Below are positions 1 through 9,860 of a stretch of DNA of 64,000 nucleotides, piece by piece. The position numbers were made by a program, and so were the translations under genes. The first letter of the stretch is position 1, and each line of letters starts with the position of its first letter. The notes beneath the pieces are model-generated. The model saw only the letters and a list, made by a program, of their open reading frames with translations. It ran no database searches and had not been told where the DNA came from. Source of the stretch: Oegoconia quadripuncta (taxonomy: Eukaryota; Arthropoda; Insecta; Lepidoptera; Autostichidae); contig OX438744.1 of assembly GCA_949316235.1 (NCBI GenBank), positions 1,860,001-1,924,000 of the forward strand, given 5' to 3'.

Positions 1-180
1 GACCAGCTAACACCAGACCTCCTTATCGCCTAAATAATCATCTATCCTGTAATAACCTTTCTTACACAGAGTTTCTTTAATGTGGCGTTTAAATTTCTGC
101 TCTGTTAAATCTGATATTTTTGATTTATGCTGCACTGGGCCCGCCTGATGGATTATGGCCCATACCTTCTGCAAACGAGA
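1..180 (-). mobile_element. LINE 3' end, C-terminal coding remnant
   Basis: Read on the minus strand, this carries the last about 40 residues of a non-LTR retrotransposon protein, including KRHIKETLCKKGYYRIDDYL, and ends in a TAG at 7-9. The pattern (FKRHIKxxLxxKxYYxIxDYLxD) is the usual C-terminus of arthropod Jockey/CR1-type reverse transcriptases. A diverged copy of the same tail lies at about 32590-32760. It is 5' truncated and cut by the window edge. Confidence 0.6.
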
Positions 181-309
181 GGAAGCTGCGCCCTAACAGG
201 CTATTCGTGATGATAATTCGTTTATGTTGTGTACAATAAAGATTTTTTCCTCTTTTTCATACACACCTATACAAAGGTTAAAATACAATAGTTAATATAC
301 CGAACATTC

Positions 310-537
310 GCACTAAGAAGTTCGATTCTTCATTCATCATCCGAACAGCCAAGGCATGGAACTCCCTTCCGGCGTCAGTCTTTCCAGAATTCTACAACCT
401 TGGGATCTTCAAGAGCAGAGTGAATAGGCAATTACTGGGAGCGCGTGCTTCATCTTCGACCACATCGTCACTTTCCATCAGGTGAGATTGTGGTCAAAGG
501 CGTATCCAGTCAATCATAAAAAAAAAAAAGAACATTT
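310..537 (+). mobile_element. LINE-E 3' end with poly(A)
   Basis: The plus strand encodes the end of a LINE protein (RTAKAWNSLPASVFP is typical of the final reverse-transcriptase region), then a short 3' UTR and an A-run at about 519-530. A second copy in the opposite direction is at 53229-53475 and shares the coding part and the UTR. The copy is 5' truncated, as expected for target-primed reverse transcription. Confidence 0.6.
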
Positions 538-832
538 CCTTCCTTATTACTATCTACTCGTAGGGAACCCTAAACGGGAAAAGTGAAGATTTTGATTAAA
601 ATTTCTGTAGCTCCCAACAAAGTAAATTTAAACCGTTTCAGATAGCGTCTGCATTTAAGAATATTGCTGGAATTTTCAACACTTTGTTGTACAGTGAAGC
701 CTACTGAGACAACATTTTGATATCCACGAGTTTGTAAAGAGTCTTATTAGGGAATATATTTATTTATCAGTGAGACAATACAGATCATTATGTGAAATTT
801 TGGGGTCCAAATTCGACAAATTACTCAAGCCT
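538..832. other. gene-free stretch
   Basis: No reading frame, RNA gene or repeat that I recognise. AT-rich spacer between two LINE fragments. Confidence 0.5.
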
Positions 833-1115
833 GCCTCCTGTCCATCCACATCACCTGGATGAGTGGAAGTCTACCACTGTACGTTTCTCAAGAAGCTTCT
901 TACCACGTACGACCACCCTGTGGAACGGACTTCCGGCAGCGGTATTCCCGAACGAGTACGACATTGGAACCTTCAAGAAACGAGCCTACACCTTCCTCAA
1001 AGGCCGGCAACGCATCTGTGACCCTTTTGGTGTTGCGGGTGTCCATGGGCGGCGGTGATTGCTTTCCATCAGGTGACCCGCATGCTCGTTTGCCGCCCTC
1101 TCATATAAAAAAAAA
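833..1115 (+). mobile_element. LINE-D 3' end with poly(A)
   Basis: The plus strand encodes the last about 70 residues of a non-LTR protein ([20 protein letters not shown]), stop at 1056-1058, followed by a 50-base 3' UTR and an A-run. Other copies are at 3463-3735 (minus), 16534-16707, 42748-42880 (minus) and 55209-55335. All end at the same UTR/poly(A) boundary and are truncated to different lengths at the 5' side, the signature of LINE insertion. Confidence 0.7.
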
Positions 1116-1194
1116 CTGTCGTATGCTATTTTTACTTTGTTTTCTAGTTCATGTGCCAATTTATGCCTTAACATTTATTTATAAAAATATTTTG

Positions 1195-1400
1195 AGGAGG
1201 TTTTTATCGTAAGGAAAAAAAATGGGCATATTAGGTAAGTTTCGGCATAGATAGATATTTTTTTTTCAACACCATCAGTGATCCATCAAAGCGTGTGTCA
1301 TTGACGGTCGCGTTTGTAGCCTATTCCGCATAATTACCATCATTAAATTAAAAAAAATAAAAACTTCAAAAAATATGAGTTCCAAATAAATTTCGCATGA
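1195..1400 (+). repeat. rep-G interspersed repeat
   Basis: Shares a chain of blocks with about 35640-36605, 56622-57470, 37268-37400 (minus) and 58130-58235 (minus): a GGGCATATTAGGTAAGT block, a T-run, CATTTGACGGTCGCGTTTGT or close, then TTCCAAATAAATTTCGCA. No coding capacity is visible. The element class is not determined. It is probably non-autonomous. Confidence 0.45.
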
Positions 1401-1985
1401 TTTAGAAAACTTAGAAAACTTTATTTGATCCATTTAGCGACACTTATAAAATACATTTAATTGTTACCTATACTATTATAACACAATTTAAAAATGTGGA
1501 ACTTAATATTACCTAAGTAGGTATGCATTGTTTCGGTGTCGCAAAGTGGCATCAAGTCCCCAACTCAGCATTTGTTGTAATCGAGAGAAGAAGAACGACT
1601 ACAACGCTGGTTTTCAGTGGAGCCTAAGGTGAGATCACGGACGCTCATGGGACACACAGAAATAATGAGTACCTAAGTACCTGCATAATTCATACACATT
1701 ATGTGTAATGACAGGTGTACTTTAGACATACTATAATTATTAATAAAATCGTAAGCACACGTGGCACAATTGCACCGACGATGAGCGCGCTCATAGTGAA
1801 GAGATTAGCTCGTGACTCGGCGGGGCGTGAACCGGACCGCAAACGGATTTCGATTCCCGTCTGTCGCATATCAATGCCCGGCTGGTCTGGTAGCGATGAT
1901 GGCTTAGAAAAAAAAATATAAACTACCTATGCCAATAACTATCTTACCTAATATGCAATATTTATTTATTTATTTCTGAAAATCG

Positions 1986-2215
1986 GCCGCCTCCGTAGCA
2001 CAATAACAACATAGGGTTTACGATTCGGAGGTCGCGGGTTCGATCCACAGCGGGGTACATGTTTAGTGCTCGGTTTGGTTGGTGGTAGGGCATTTTAAAT
2101 GTCCGCCTGGCTAGCTACAACCATCTTATCTAAATCTGCCGCCAAACAACAATGTTAATAGCATTGTTGTGTTCCGGTTGTCAGAGATAAGATAGCCAGT
2201 TCCCCAAAAATTATC
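1986..2215 (+). mobile_element. SINE-C (tRNA-derived), 3' truncated
   Basis: Begins with a tRNA-like head (GCCTCCGT... with a B box GGTTCGATCC) followed by the body found in other SINE-C copies (GGTTGGTGGTAGGGCATTTT, then ATCTTATCTAAATCTGCCGCC). The 3' part with the poly(A) is absent here. The complete version is at 59534-59879. Transcription from the internal Pol III promoter is known for such elements; activity here is not shown. Confidence 0.7.
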
Positions 2216-2379
2216 AGCATTGGACGTTATCTGGGTGCGACAGTAAACCAGCGCTGAGCTCTTATAAGCCCAGCATATAGCTGAGTCGTTTCCCTTTCGC
2301 TGCTGCAACACTTATCTGAGTATTCTGTTACTTTATTTGCCTAACAATTGTTGTACATGTGTCGAAGTGGCGTATTTAT

Positions 2380-2600
2380 TTATTTATTTATTTATTTATT
2401 GCATATCACATGGTTCACATAGGTGTTAAATATAAAAGTGTACAAGCATGTGACACCCTGTAAGGGCACCGCAAAAGTATGAGAGAGAGCTTCTTATAAT
2501 TAATTATTTCTCTTAACTTAAAGAAACCTAGCTTAAAGAGATTTAACATTTTTCATATTTAATACAAAATTTCTTTACATTAACCTAGAAGAATAAACAG
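2380..2600 (-). repeat. rep-L retroposon 3' UTR-like segment
   Basis: Matches 51965-52150 on the opposite strand over about 150 bp, including GACACCCTGTAAGGGCACCG and TAAGTTAAGAGAAATAATTA in complementary form. In the minus direction it ends in ATATGCAATAAATAAATAAA-like sequence, which suggests the 3' end of a retroposon with an AATAAA signal. Confidence 0.45.
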
Positions 2601-3160
2601 TTTCTTTCTTTCTTTCTTTTCTCTGGCTGACACGATTATGACACTTTTCTTTATTTTCTCTTAGTGCCAGTTTATGCCCTAAAATTTCAACGATCTATCC
2701 CACGTTTCACTGGGTATGTATAGTCAGCTGCAGAGAAACCAGACCCCTATTCACATAATGTACAATACTGCAGCTGACTGTATATGTTATTATTTTGTGA
2801 ACATTTTGTCATCTCTCTTAATTTTTGCGATTAAATTCAATTAGTATCCACTTCAATTATAAAATATGTAAGGATTCGTAATGAATTATCTTAATTAAAT
2901 TGAAATGCTCGTACCTTCAAAGGAAAGTAGCTACTATATATAATTTCTTAAAAAGCCTTGCGTTCAAACAAGCTTGAATGGAAAAGTGCCATTAGTTTAT
3001 TTCAGCTATATAAGAAACCAAGATAGGTACATATATTATTTAACTGGCTTTATCCCCCGACTTTGCTTGTTATCATCATCACCAGTCCGTAAACATCCCA
3101 CTGCAGGGATATTAATCTTACACAATATACATAAATATTGTGTAAGATCATTCTCGTAAC
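2601..3160. other. gene-free stretch with a SINE-H tail fragment
   Basis: No gene seen. At 3070-3116 a short piece (ATCATCATC then AAACATCCCACTGCAGGGAT) matches the 3' tail of the SINE-H element at 60265-60577. The rest is AT-rich and unassigned. Confidence 0.4.
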
Positions 3161-3262
3161 TTATTGGGTTCAATTAATAAAATATACCTAATTAAGTTAT
3201 TGAACCAATTATTATTATAGAATAAATTAATAATTAATGAAAAATTAAGAAATTATTTAAAA
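3161..3262. repeat. rep-M AT-rich repeat
   Basis: Nearly identical to 10993-11103 over about 100 bp, including TTCAATTAATAAAATATACC. Class unknown; only two copies are visible. Confidence 0.4.
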
Positions 3263-3462
3263 AAAATAATAATTTATTGCATTCATGTTTTGTTTTGATG
3301 GTATTATGGTGTACTGTATCAATAAGGACCCAATAAAGGTGCAGCGAATATGAGAAAGTAGCTTGCACTAATTTAAATAATTACTTATGAGGTAATTACC
3401 TATTCTTAATTCATTATTCACATTATTTACCAGCTAGACATTTGACCTATTGCATTAACATA

Positions 3463-3735
3463 TGTTTTTTTTTTTTTTTATTTGAGAGGGCGGCAAACGA
3501 GCATGCGGGTCACCTGATGGAAAGCAATCACCGCCGCCCATGGACACCCGCAACACCAAAAGGGTCACAGATGCGTTGCCGGCCTTTGAGGAAGGTGTAG
3601 GCTCGTTTCTTGATGGTTCCAATGTCGTACTCGTTCGGGAATACCGCTGCCGGAAGTCCGTTCCACAGGGTGGTTGTACGTGGTAAGAAGTTTCTTGAGA
3701 AACGTACAGTGGTAGACTTCCACTCATCCAGGTTT
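3463..3735 (-). mobile_element. LINE-D 3' end
   Basis: Minus-strand copy of the LINE-D tail. The plus strand shows a T-run at 3465-3481 (the poly(A) of the element), then the 3' UTR and about 65 codons of the C-terminal coding region, with the same [16 protein letters not shown] motif. 5' truncated near 3735. Confidence 0.7.
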
Positions 3736-3927
3736 TTACCATCGTATTCCAATTATATTATATTTTAATGCCTTAGTTCCGATTTAACGAGTTGCTGACA
3801 CCATGCAATTCGAGATTAGTCAAGCCGTAGGCTGTAGAATGCGCCAAAGGAACAGACACGCTTACATACATATGAAACATTATCTTTCTTTCTTGGGTAG
3901 TCGGGTGAAAAGTACCTATTTACTATA

Positions 3928-4441
3928 TCTAACTAATATTATATGCGAAAGTTTAGATGTTTGTTTATTTGTTTGTTTGTTCCTCAATCACGGCGAAACG
4001 GATGAACGGATTTGGATGAAATTTCGTGTATATGTAGAAAATACCCTGGATTAAAACATAGGATAGTTTTATCCCGATAACGTGTGTAGTTCCCGCGGGA
4101 TAAACAAATTTCCACGATAAACGATTTTGACGACCTGTTTGGTGTAGTGGTTAAAAATTCTGACTGCTATACCAAAAGGTCGCGGGTTCGAATCCCGCTA
4201 GGGGCATATGTTTGCATGATGAATACAGACATGTGTTCCCGAGTTATGGATGTTTTTCATTTATATATGTATTTATTTACAAAAAAAAAATGTATTTGTG
4301 TAGTTTATCAACCATCTGGTATCTATAATACAAGCCTAGTTGCTTAGTGTGGAACTAGACGGCGCTGTGTGTATGTGCAAATATATTTATTTATTTTTAT
4401 AAAGTTATTCCACGCAGGCGAAGCCGCGGGCGGAAAGCTAG
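3928..4441 (+). mobile_element. Hel element (CTAG-ended, Helitron-like) with a nested SINE
   Basis: Starts TCTAACTAATATTATA and ends CCGCGGGCGGAAAGCTAG followed by T, the TC...CTAG/T arrangement of lepidopteran non-autonomous Helitrons. The middle carries CGGCGAAACGGATGAACGGA and GTAGTTCCCGCGGGATAAA, which recur at 38848-39076, 48308-48541, 16714-16812 (minus) and 47719-47862 (minus). A SINE-A (about 4129-4400) splits it before the last 40 bases, so the SINE is younger. No tyrosine Rep/helicase gene is present, so it would depend on helper proteins. Confidence 0.6.
4129..4400 (+). mobile_element. SINE-A (tRNA-derived), complete
   Basis: tRNA-like head with an A box (TGGTGTAGTGG) and a B box (GGTTCGAATCC), body with TGTTCCCGAGTTATGGATGT, then CAACCATCTGGTATCTATAA and TGTGGAACTAGACGGCGCTG, and a (TTTA)n tail. 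It looks full-length and is inserted in a Hel element. It is not a working tRNA: the anticodon arm does not fold properly and the transcript continues past the acceptor region. Confidence 0.75.
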
Positions 4442-4640
4442 TAATTTTATTTTCTTGGGAAAACCAACAGCTGTTTTACAAATTATCACTTAAACTAAAA
4501 AACTGAAAGCCAATTAGAGGTTGCCACTGAAGAATGATAGTTAATACTCGTACATATCTTATTCTTCTTAGTTTTACAGCTCAATAGTTAACTCCTCGTG
4601 GGAAATGAAACAAATTATTTGTCTCACACTAAATAACATT

Positions 4641-4646
4641 TTTATT
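4641..4646 (-). terminator. polyadenylation signal of the sHSP gene
   Basis: AATAAA on the minus strand, about 145 bases after the stop codon of the small heat-shock gene at 4792. The first canonical signal downstream of that gene. Confidence 0.6.
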
Positions 4647-4791
4647 TGCAACAACAAATAACAGTAATAACTCACAACACACTTGTACAACAAGAAACAT
4701 CCTGGCAATTCACCGGCAAGGATCCTCTTAAAGCTTTTAATTTATCAGTCTTTTGGCACAGTTTCTCAAATATTTCGAACATTCACTCCAA

Positions 4792-5544
4792 TTACAGTAA
4801 GTAGTAATCGATCCCTTCGTTTTTAGCCCACTCGGTCACTTCATTATCCTTGGATTTCTTTCTGCTATCTTTTAATTCCTTCTTTCTTATTTTACCATGG
4901 GTGGTAGCTTCTACTAAATCTAGTTCATCTACAGTCGATGATGAAGATTCGATGACTTTTTTCTCAGTAGTTGTTTCTTTCTCATCGTTTTCAACAATTT
5001 TTTCTGTAGTTGTCTCCTTCACGACAGTTTCGGGCTTATTTTCTGGTGTCAAAACTTTGATAGGTACATCTCTTTCTGGCGGTGGAGGTGGCAGGTCATG
5101 TTTCGGTACCAAAACGGTCAGTACACCGTTTTCTTTCAGCACAGCCGTCACTTCGTCCTGTTTACTTCCAGCTGGCAATGCGTACCGCTGGACGAAATGA
5201 TTCGCTGTGTACTGTTGTTTATTCCCATTCCTCTCCTTATGTTTCCCTTCGATAATTATATTCTGCATTTTCACTTTAACCTTCAATTCGTCCGGCTTGA
5301 AATTCTTCACGTTCAAATTCACCACTAACTTTTCGGAGTCTGACACAATTTGGGCCTCCTCCAAGTTTGTTTCGGCGTCCAAGGCGGCCGCGGCTTTGAC
5401 TAGCTGGCTGAACGGCCATAGGTAATGATAGGCTAGCGAATGCGTGAAGTGCTGGTCCAGAACGTTGAATGGGTCGTCATGTTGGTTTTTTTTGCAGGTG
5501 CAGGCGGCAATAACCGCGATGAAGACGAGAATGTATTTAAGCAT
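4792..5544 (-). CDS. Secreted/ER-targeted small heat-shock protein
   Basis: 250-residue small heat-shock (alpha-crystallin) protein, expected to act as an ATP-independent holdase that keeps unfolding clients soluble. Residues 1-17 form a hydrophobic signal peptide (MLKYILVFIAVIAACTC), unusual for a family that is mostly cytosolic; I infer the ER lumen or secretion. The alpha-crystallin domain spans about 65-148 (VKNFKPDELKVKV, FVQRYALPAG, and the conserved end ENGVLTVLVPK). A proline run (152-156) and an IxI/V-like VPIKV (160-164) follow. The C-terminal tail (about 165-250) is long, charged and Thr/Glu-rich with two ETTTEK units, longer than usual for the family. Single exon, as is common for stress genes. 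The start is supported by the signal peptide and by the TATA box about 48 bases upstream. It resembles the insect l(2)efl-type group, but I assign no orthologue. Confidence 0.9.
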   Translation of the reverse strand: MLKYILVFIAVIAACTCKKNQHDDPFNVLDQHFTHSLAYHYLWPFSQLVKAAAALDAETNLEEAQIVSDSEKLVVNLNVKNFKPDELKVKVKMQNIIIEGKHKERNGNKQQYTANHFVQRYALPAGSKQDEVTAVLKENGVLTVLVPKHDLPPPPPERDVPIKVLTPENKPETVVKETTTEKIVENDEKETTTEKKVIESSSSTVDELDLVEATTHGKIRKKELKDSRKKSKDNEVTEWAKNEGIDYYLL

Positions 5545-5591
5545 GCTCGGTTCGCTTTCGAAATGACTTGTGTGGTGAGTTGCGCGAACGT

Positions 5592-5598
5592 TTATATA
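5592..5598 (-). promoter_or_regulatory. TATA box of the sHSP gene
   Basis: TATATAA on the minus strand, 48 bases upstream of the ATG. This leaves room for a short 5' UTR, as in other small heat-shock genes. Confidence 0.65.
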
Positions 5599-5620
5599 GC
5601 GTCGGTGAACGTGGGGCCCG

Positions 5621-5640
5621 TGTTCGAGAACACTCCGGTT
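5621..5640 (-). promoter_or_regulatory. Heat-shock element
   Basis: Contains the inverted nGAAnnTTCn core (plus-strand GTTCGAGAAC), about 25 bases upstream of the TATA box, with an imperfect further unit (CTCCGGTTC). This is the binding pattern of heat-shock factor, and the spacing matches insect hsp promoters. Heat induction is inferred, not shown. Confidence 0.6.
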
Positions 5641-5917
5641 CCATTGATAACTAACCGGCCGGCAGGAGTCGTCAACAGTTGGTTAGAAAGTTTGGACAGC
5701 TGTTTCTATGAGTCAGTGTTGGTGAAAATGAGATGTATGTCACTGTTTGTTTTTTTGATGAGTCAATGATTGCTATTAGGCACCTACTTATAACAATAGA
5801 AGCGAAAGTTTGTTTTGGTTTTTTTCTTTGTCAGTGGTTTTGTGGTGAAGGCAACTTCACATTTACTTTGACTTACATTTAGAAAGGGTGTTGTAAAATA
5901 CATGGAAATATTAAATT

Positions 5918-6130
5918 ACGACCTGTTTGGTGTAGTGGTCGCGGGTTCGAATCCCGCTCGGGGCATATGTTTGTATGATGAATACCCGAATGTGTTCCCG
6001 AGTTATGGATGTTTTTAATTTAAATGTGTATTTATTTACAAAAAAAAATATGTGTAGTTTATCAACCATCTGGTATCTATAATATCTAATTATGCGCTGT
6101 GTGTATGTGCAAAGATATTTATTTATTTAT
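5918..6130 (+). mobile_element. SINE-A copy with a deleted tRNA head
   Basis: Same family as 4129-4400, but the head runs from GTGTAGTGG straight into TCGCGGGTTCG. About 29 bases (the anticodon-arm part between the A and B boxes) are missing. Both Pol III boxes remain but with short spacing. The tail is (TTTA)n. Confidence 0.7.
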
Positions 6131-6374
6131 TATTAAATAAAAGGAAAAAAAATCAAAAAAGATCAACAAATAAATAGGGTTGAACTGACATTAGGTTATC
6201 ATTTCACTAATTACATTTTAGACTAAAATTAATTTGTCCTTCTCTGGAGAGAGGATAAAGCATAATAAAATCAAGGGTTGCTGTTATTATTCTTTAGTAA
6301 AACCATAGAGGAATAACACTACCCGGTAAAACGATGAAAAAACATCGCAAAGTGGTTCATATCCATACTTGATT

Positions 6375-6655
6375 ACATAGTTGTGGGTTCTAATCTCGCG
6401 GGGGGTTATTGTTTGTGTGATGAATACGAAAATTTAACCCTGAGTCATGGATGTTTATATAAATATTTATTTATTGATTATTTTGTAAAGCAAAAAAAAA
6501 CTTGCGCGTCAAAGCATAGCGTGTTTACCGCTTTTTTAAACCGAAATCAGCGTCAACCACATTAAGATACTTTACTTAGGTTTAGGCGAACGTACCATGA
6601 TCAAATCGGGGACGTCTTAAAGAAATGCCAAGTCAAGAGTACCCTAAACGAGCAT
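6375..6655 (+). mobile_element. SINE-B fragment plus duplicated flank
   Basis: A 5'-truncated SINE-B (from its B box, GTGGGTTCTAATC) lacks the later SINE body. It continues into about 190 bp (CTTGCGCGTC, then GCGTACCATGATCAAATCG-like sequence) that also follows the SINE-B at 9474. So the duplicated unit is SINE plus flank, not the SINE alone. Confidence 0.55.
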
Positions 6656-7880
6656 GTATTTATGCAAAAATAAGAAACTTATTATATTTATTCTTATTTA
6701 TTAAACATTACATAAAAACTTGTTCTAATTTCTCATACAATAGAATAATTTAATACATTCATCATACAATTGGTTACAAGATTAAAAAAAGAGAAGGTCA
6801 TACATGACAACTCAAATAAACAATAATATTTGAGGTTGGTGACCTCTGCGTCGGAATTTCAGCTCCCACACACGCGCACGCGCTTCACTGCTTGCTATGA
6901 ATGTGTGTATAAACCGTTAGCTTAACGCCGCCTGGCGAGACTGGGTCACTCACTGTCTCTTTCATTTAGAAGCTGACTAGGTTTAAACCTCCTACAGATG
7001 TGTTTAGAAATCAATAATTGTCTATGACGATTTGCGAGTGATCAAAGTGAACTACTAATTAACTATTCTAAATAACAACGACAAACAATAACAATGCTAC
7101 TGTAATTTAATGTAAGTGCTATCAATGGAAAAACAACTTGTGGCTTTTTATACCTGGATAATATTATTTAGTACCACGATAATTAAAAAAAAAGTTTAAA
7201 TAAGTGTATAATATTGGCACCACTCTGCCTTCCGGCTCCACAGAAAACCAGCGTCGTGGTTGCTCCAACCCGACACATACTGAGTGGACACCCTTTTGGA
7301 TTTTGTATATTGTTAACTTTTGTATAAAATACTCTTATAACAGAAATCCAAATAAATACTTTTGTTCTTCTTTTTATTTTTTTATAACATACCGTACACA
7401 CAGTCCAATATGTGTAGTGCTTACCTATTAGTGTTGGTAACCCAATGCGCCAAGTTAAATTTTCACATCCTGTCACATCCTTTTATTTCCACAAAGCATT
7501 ATGACCCTTATAACAAGCGGACTAAAAGTTAAATTTCCTTTTACAATCGACAGTCTAACTATAGAGGTAATTTTCCAATTAATCGGTTTCTGTTATGCTG
7601 AAGACTGTATATCCAAACTGTTGTCAAACGAATTAGGATTGTAAAGCAAAGGCGAATAGAGTTGAATTCCATTGACGTGTTGACGGAAGTTATTTTAATT
7701 TTCTAGAAGGTTCCGTCGTGTTCGCGCGGAAAATACAATTTAATGCGAGCACAGTAGAGACACTTTAACAAATAAGGAGTAAATATGTTTATTATATATT
7801 ATATTATTAAAGACGAGTAGCATCACTGCTGGTATGTCTATGTCACAGTGTTGAAAGAGTTCACATTGTTCATTATGTTT
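6656..7880. other. gene-free stretch
   Basis: No supported gene. Open frames here are short, AT-biased and lack family motifs. No terminal repeats or tRNA heads were found. Confidence 0.45.
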
Positions 7881-8110
7881 TATTCAGTCAATATTTAAGT
7901 CACCACTAGCTTTTAAAAAATGTATCCAATGTATTCTTGAACGAATTCACTGATTGTGCGGAGACAACCTCTTCCGGCAGCTTATTCCAGGCCTGAACAA
8001 CACGGTTGCTCAGAAAGTTATGGGCGACATTGATGTCAGCGTCAGTGCGGTTTATTCGCAGAGCGTGTCCTCATAACGGTCGTATGTCTTTCATCCTGAA
8101 TATGTCGTTT
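7881..8110 (-). pseudogene. CR1-like LINE C-terminal remnant
   Basis: The minus strand reads INVAHNFLSNRVVQAWNKLP and then EEVVSAQSVNSFKNTLD, the typical end of a CR1/Jockey-type reverse-transcriptase protein. A frame break lies on the 5' side. It abuts the (GATA)n array. Confidence 0.6.
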
Positions 8111-8134
8111 ATACTGTAATTATGGTTAGTTGGT

Positions 8135-8135
<1 letters not shown>

Positions 8136-8199
<64 letters not shown>

Positions 8200-8212
8200 C
8201 AGACAGATAGAC

Positions 8213-8253
<41 letters not shown>
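8136..8253. repeat. (GATA)n microsatellite
   Basis: About 29 tetranucleotide units with GACA interruptions around 8196-8215. In the minus direction it reads (TATC)n, the tail seen at the 3' end of family-I retroposons, which suggests its origin. Confidence 0.9.
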
Positions 8254-8254
<1 letters not shown>

Positions 8255-8351
8255 AAAGTTATTGCATAAACTGGCACACATACACGTATACAATAAAGAA
8301 TATTTATACTGTATTATATTGTTAATATTTCCTCAACTGTATATAAAATTT

Positions 8352-8435
8352 TAAGAGGGTTTATTCCGTCCAATGTCGCCCTCATTGGATAAATTAAGAT
8401 TTCTTTTTAAATACAGAATATATAAATAATAATTT
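8352..8435 (+). repeat. rep-K interspersed repeat
   Basis: Shares GAGGGTTTATTCCGTCCA, then CTCATTGGATAAATTAAGAT and TTTTTAAATACAGAAT with 19047-19140, 41273-41385, 47244-47330 and 48249-48308. Class unknown; no coding sequence. Confidence 0.5.
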
Positions 8436-8587
8436 AAAATTTGTTTAACTGAGGGAAAGGATTCGAAGATCGAAACGAGTTTACCTTTTAACATAGTTGC
8501 GTTGCATATCAGAACGATTTTATTACGTTTTATACCTCGTGGGTTCTCTTTTTCAATTTATATTATGCTTTATAATAATAATAATAA

Positions 8588-8811
8588 ATAAATACCCTTG
8601 GACGTAGGTACACACAATGCCATCTAGTTCCACATTAAGCAACTATATACTTGTGCTGTGGATACCAGATGGTTGATATACTACATAAATAAATATTTCT
8701 TTTTGTAAATAAATACATATTATAAATAACATATGCCCCTAGCGGGATTCGAACCCGCGACCTTTTGGTATAGTGGTCAGAGTTTCTAACCACTAGACCA
8801 AACAGGTTGTA
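8588..8811 (-). mobile_element. SINE-A, minus strand
   Basis: Nearly complete copy: (TTTA)n-type tail at the left, TTCCACATTAAGCAACTA, CCAGATGGTTGATA, then the reverse-complement B box GGATTCGAACC and the end of the head at about 8810. Confidence 0.75.
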
Positions 8812-9079
8812 TAATATAAATAGAATTGGACTAGCGCATCGCCAAGTCTTGGAGTCTTTTTTGCACCGTCTCCTTTATGAGAGAGCTCTTTGAAAAATCG
8901 TTTTTTATCTATCATATTTATTCATTTCTTTAGATTTCCATTGTGCACGTCTTATCTGCCTCTTCCACTCATATCTCTCTTCCGTAGCTCTGCTGGAAGA
9001 AATTTCATTGTAGAAATAAGTAGAACCTGTTGTGTCGTCGCTATTATGTTGTATCTCTATGTTTTTTTTTTCTTGTGTG

Positions 9080-9195
9080 CAATAAATAAATAAATATTTC
9101 GGACACTTACACCAATCATCTAGTCCCAAACTAAGCAAAGCTTGTGCTATGGATACTAGATAACGGATAAACATACATAAATATTTATATAAACA
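9080..9195 (-). mobile_element. SINE-B 3' part
   Basis: Minus-strand SINE-B tail and body (CGGACACTTACACCAATCAT, then AACTAAGCAAAGCTTGTGCT), without the tRNA head. A longer copy in the same direction is at 57688-57914. Confidence 0.65.
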
Positions 9196-9473
9196 ATAAA
9201 TGATAAATACATAAATATACTGTACTATGTGCAACTATACTTGGTGAAAGCTGATAAAATTGTAAACAAACGCAGAGGCAACAGGTGTAGGTACACTTCA
9301 GTCTGGGGGACTGAATTTACGTACATGTTGGAGACGGGGAGATTGCATCTATGGATTTTCAGAAGCTGTATTATTTGAGAAACAGTGTTTTGTTAGGTGA
9401 ACTAGCATTTTGGAAGGGAGATACATGAAAACAGGTTTAATATTAAAAAAAAACGGGCAAGTGCAAGTCAATC

Positions 9474-9860
9474 GACGACCGACTGGTGTAGTGGATAGTG
9501 ACCTGTCAGCGAAACCAACGGTTACGGGTTCGAATCGGGGTTACGGGGTAAATGTTTGTGTGATGAATACAAACATTTATTCCCGAGTCATGGATGTTTA
9601 TGTAAATATTTATGTATGTTTATCCATTATCTAGTTTTGTTTGGTGACTAGATGATTGGTGTAAGTGTCCGAAATATTTATTCATTGATTATTTTGTAAA
9701 ACAAAAAAAACTTGCGCGTCGAAGCATAGCTTGTTTACCGCTTTTTTTTTAAACCAAAATCAGCGTCAAGTACATTAAGATAGTTTTGTTTAGGTTTAGG
9801 CGGACGTACCATGATCAAATCGCGGACGTCTCAAAGAAAGGCCAAGTCAAGAGTACCAAT
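9474..9860 (+). mobile_element. SINE-B with duplicated flank
   Basis: tRNA-like head (GACGACCGACTGGTGTAGTG, later GGTTCGAATC), SINE-B body (GAGTCATGGATGTTTATGT) and tail to about 9686. About 175 bp of sequence shared with 6480-6655 follows. The copy at 6375 has lost the stretch between two AAATATTTAT-like repeats. Confidence 0.65.

Noticed and set aside
4129..4210. tRNA gene at the SINE-A head, and similar heads at 9474, 14382, 59534 and 60577
   Set aside because: They have Pol III A and B boxes, but the cloverleaf is imperfect, the anticodon loop is not formed, and the same SINE bodies follow each copy.
5098..5425. Plus-strand ORFs opposite the small heat-shock gene
   Set aside because: Antisense shadows of the alpha-crystallin coding region.
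8071..8277. Minus-strand ORF of repeated IYLS residues, and the similar one at 35270-35455
   Set aside because: Translation of (TATC)n microsatellites, not genes.
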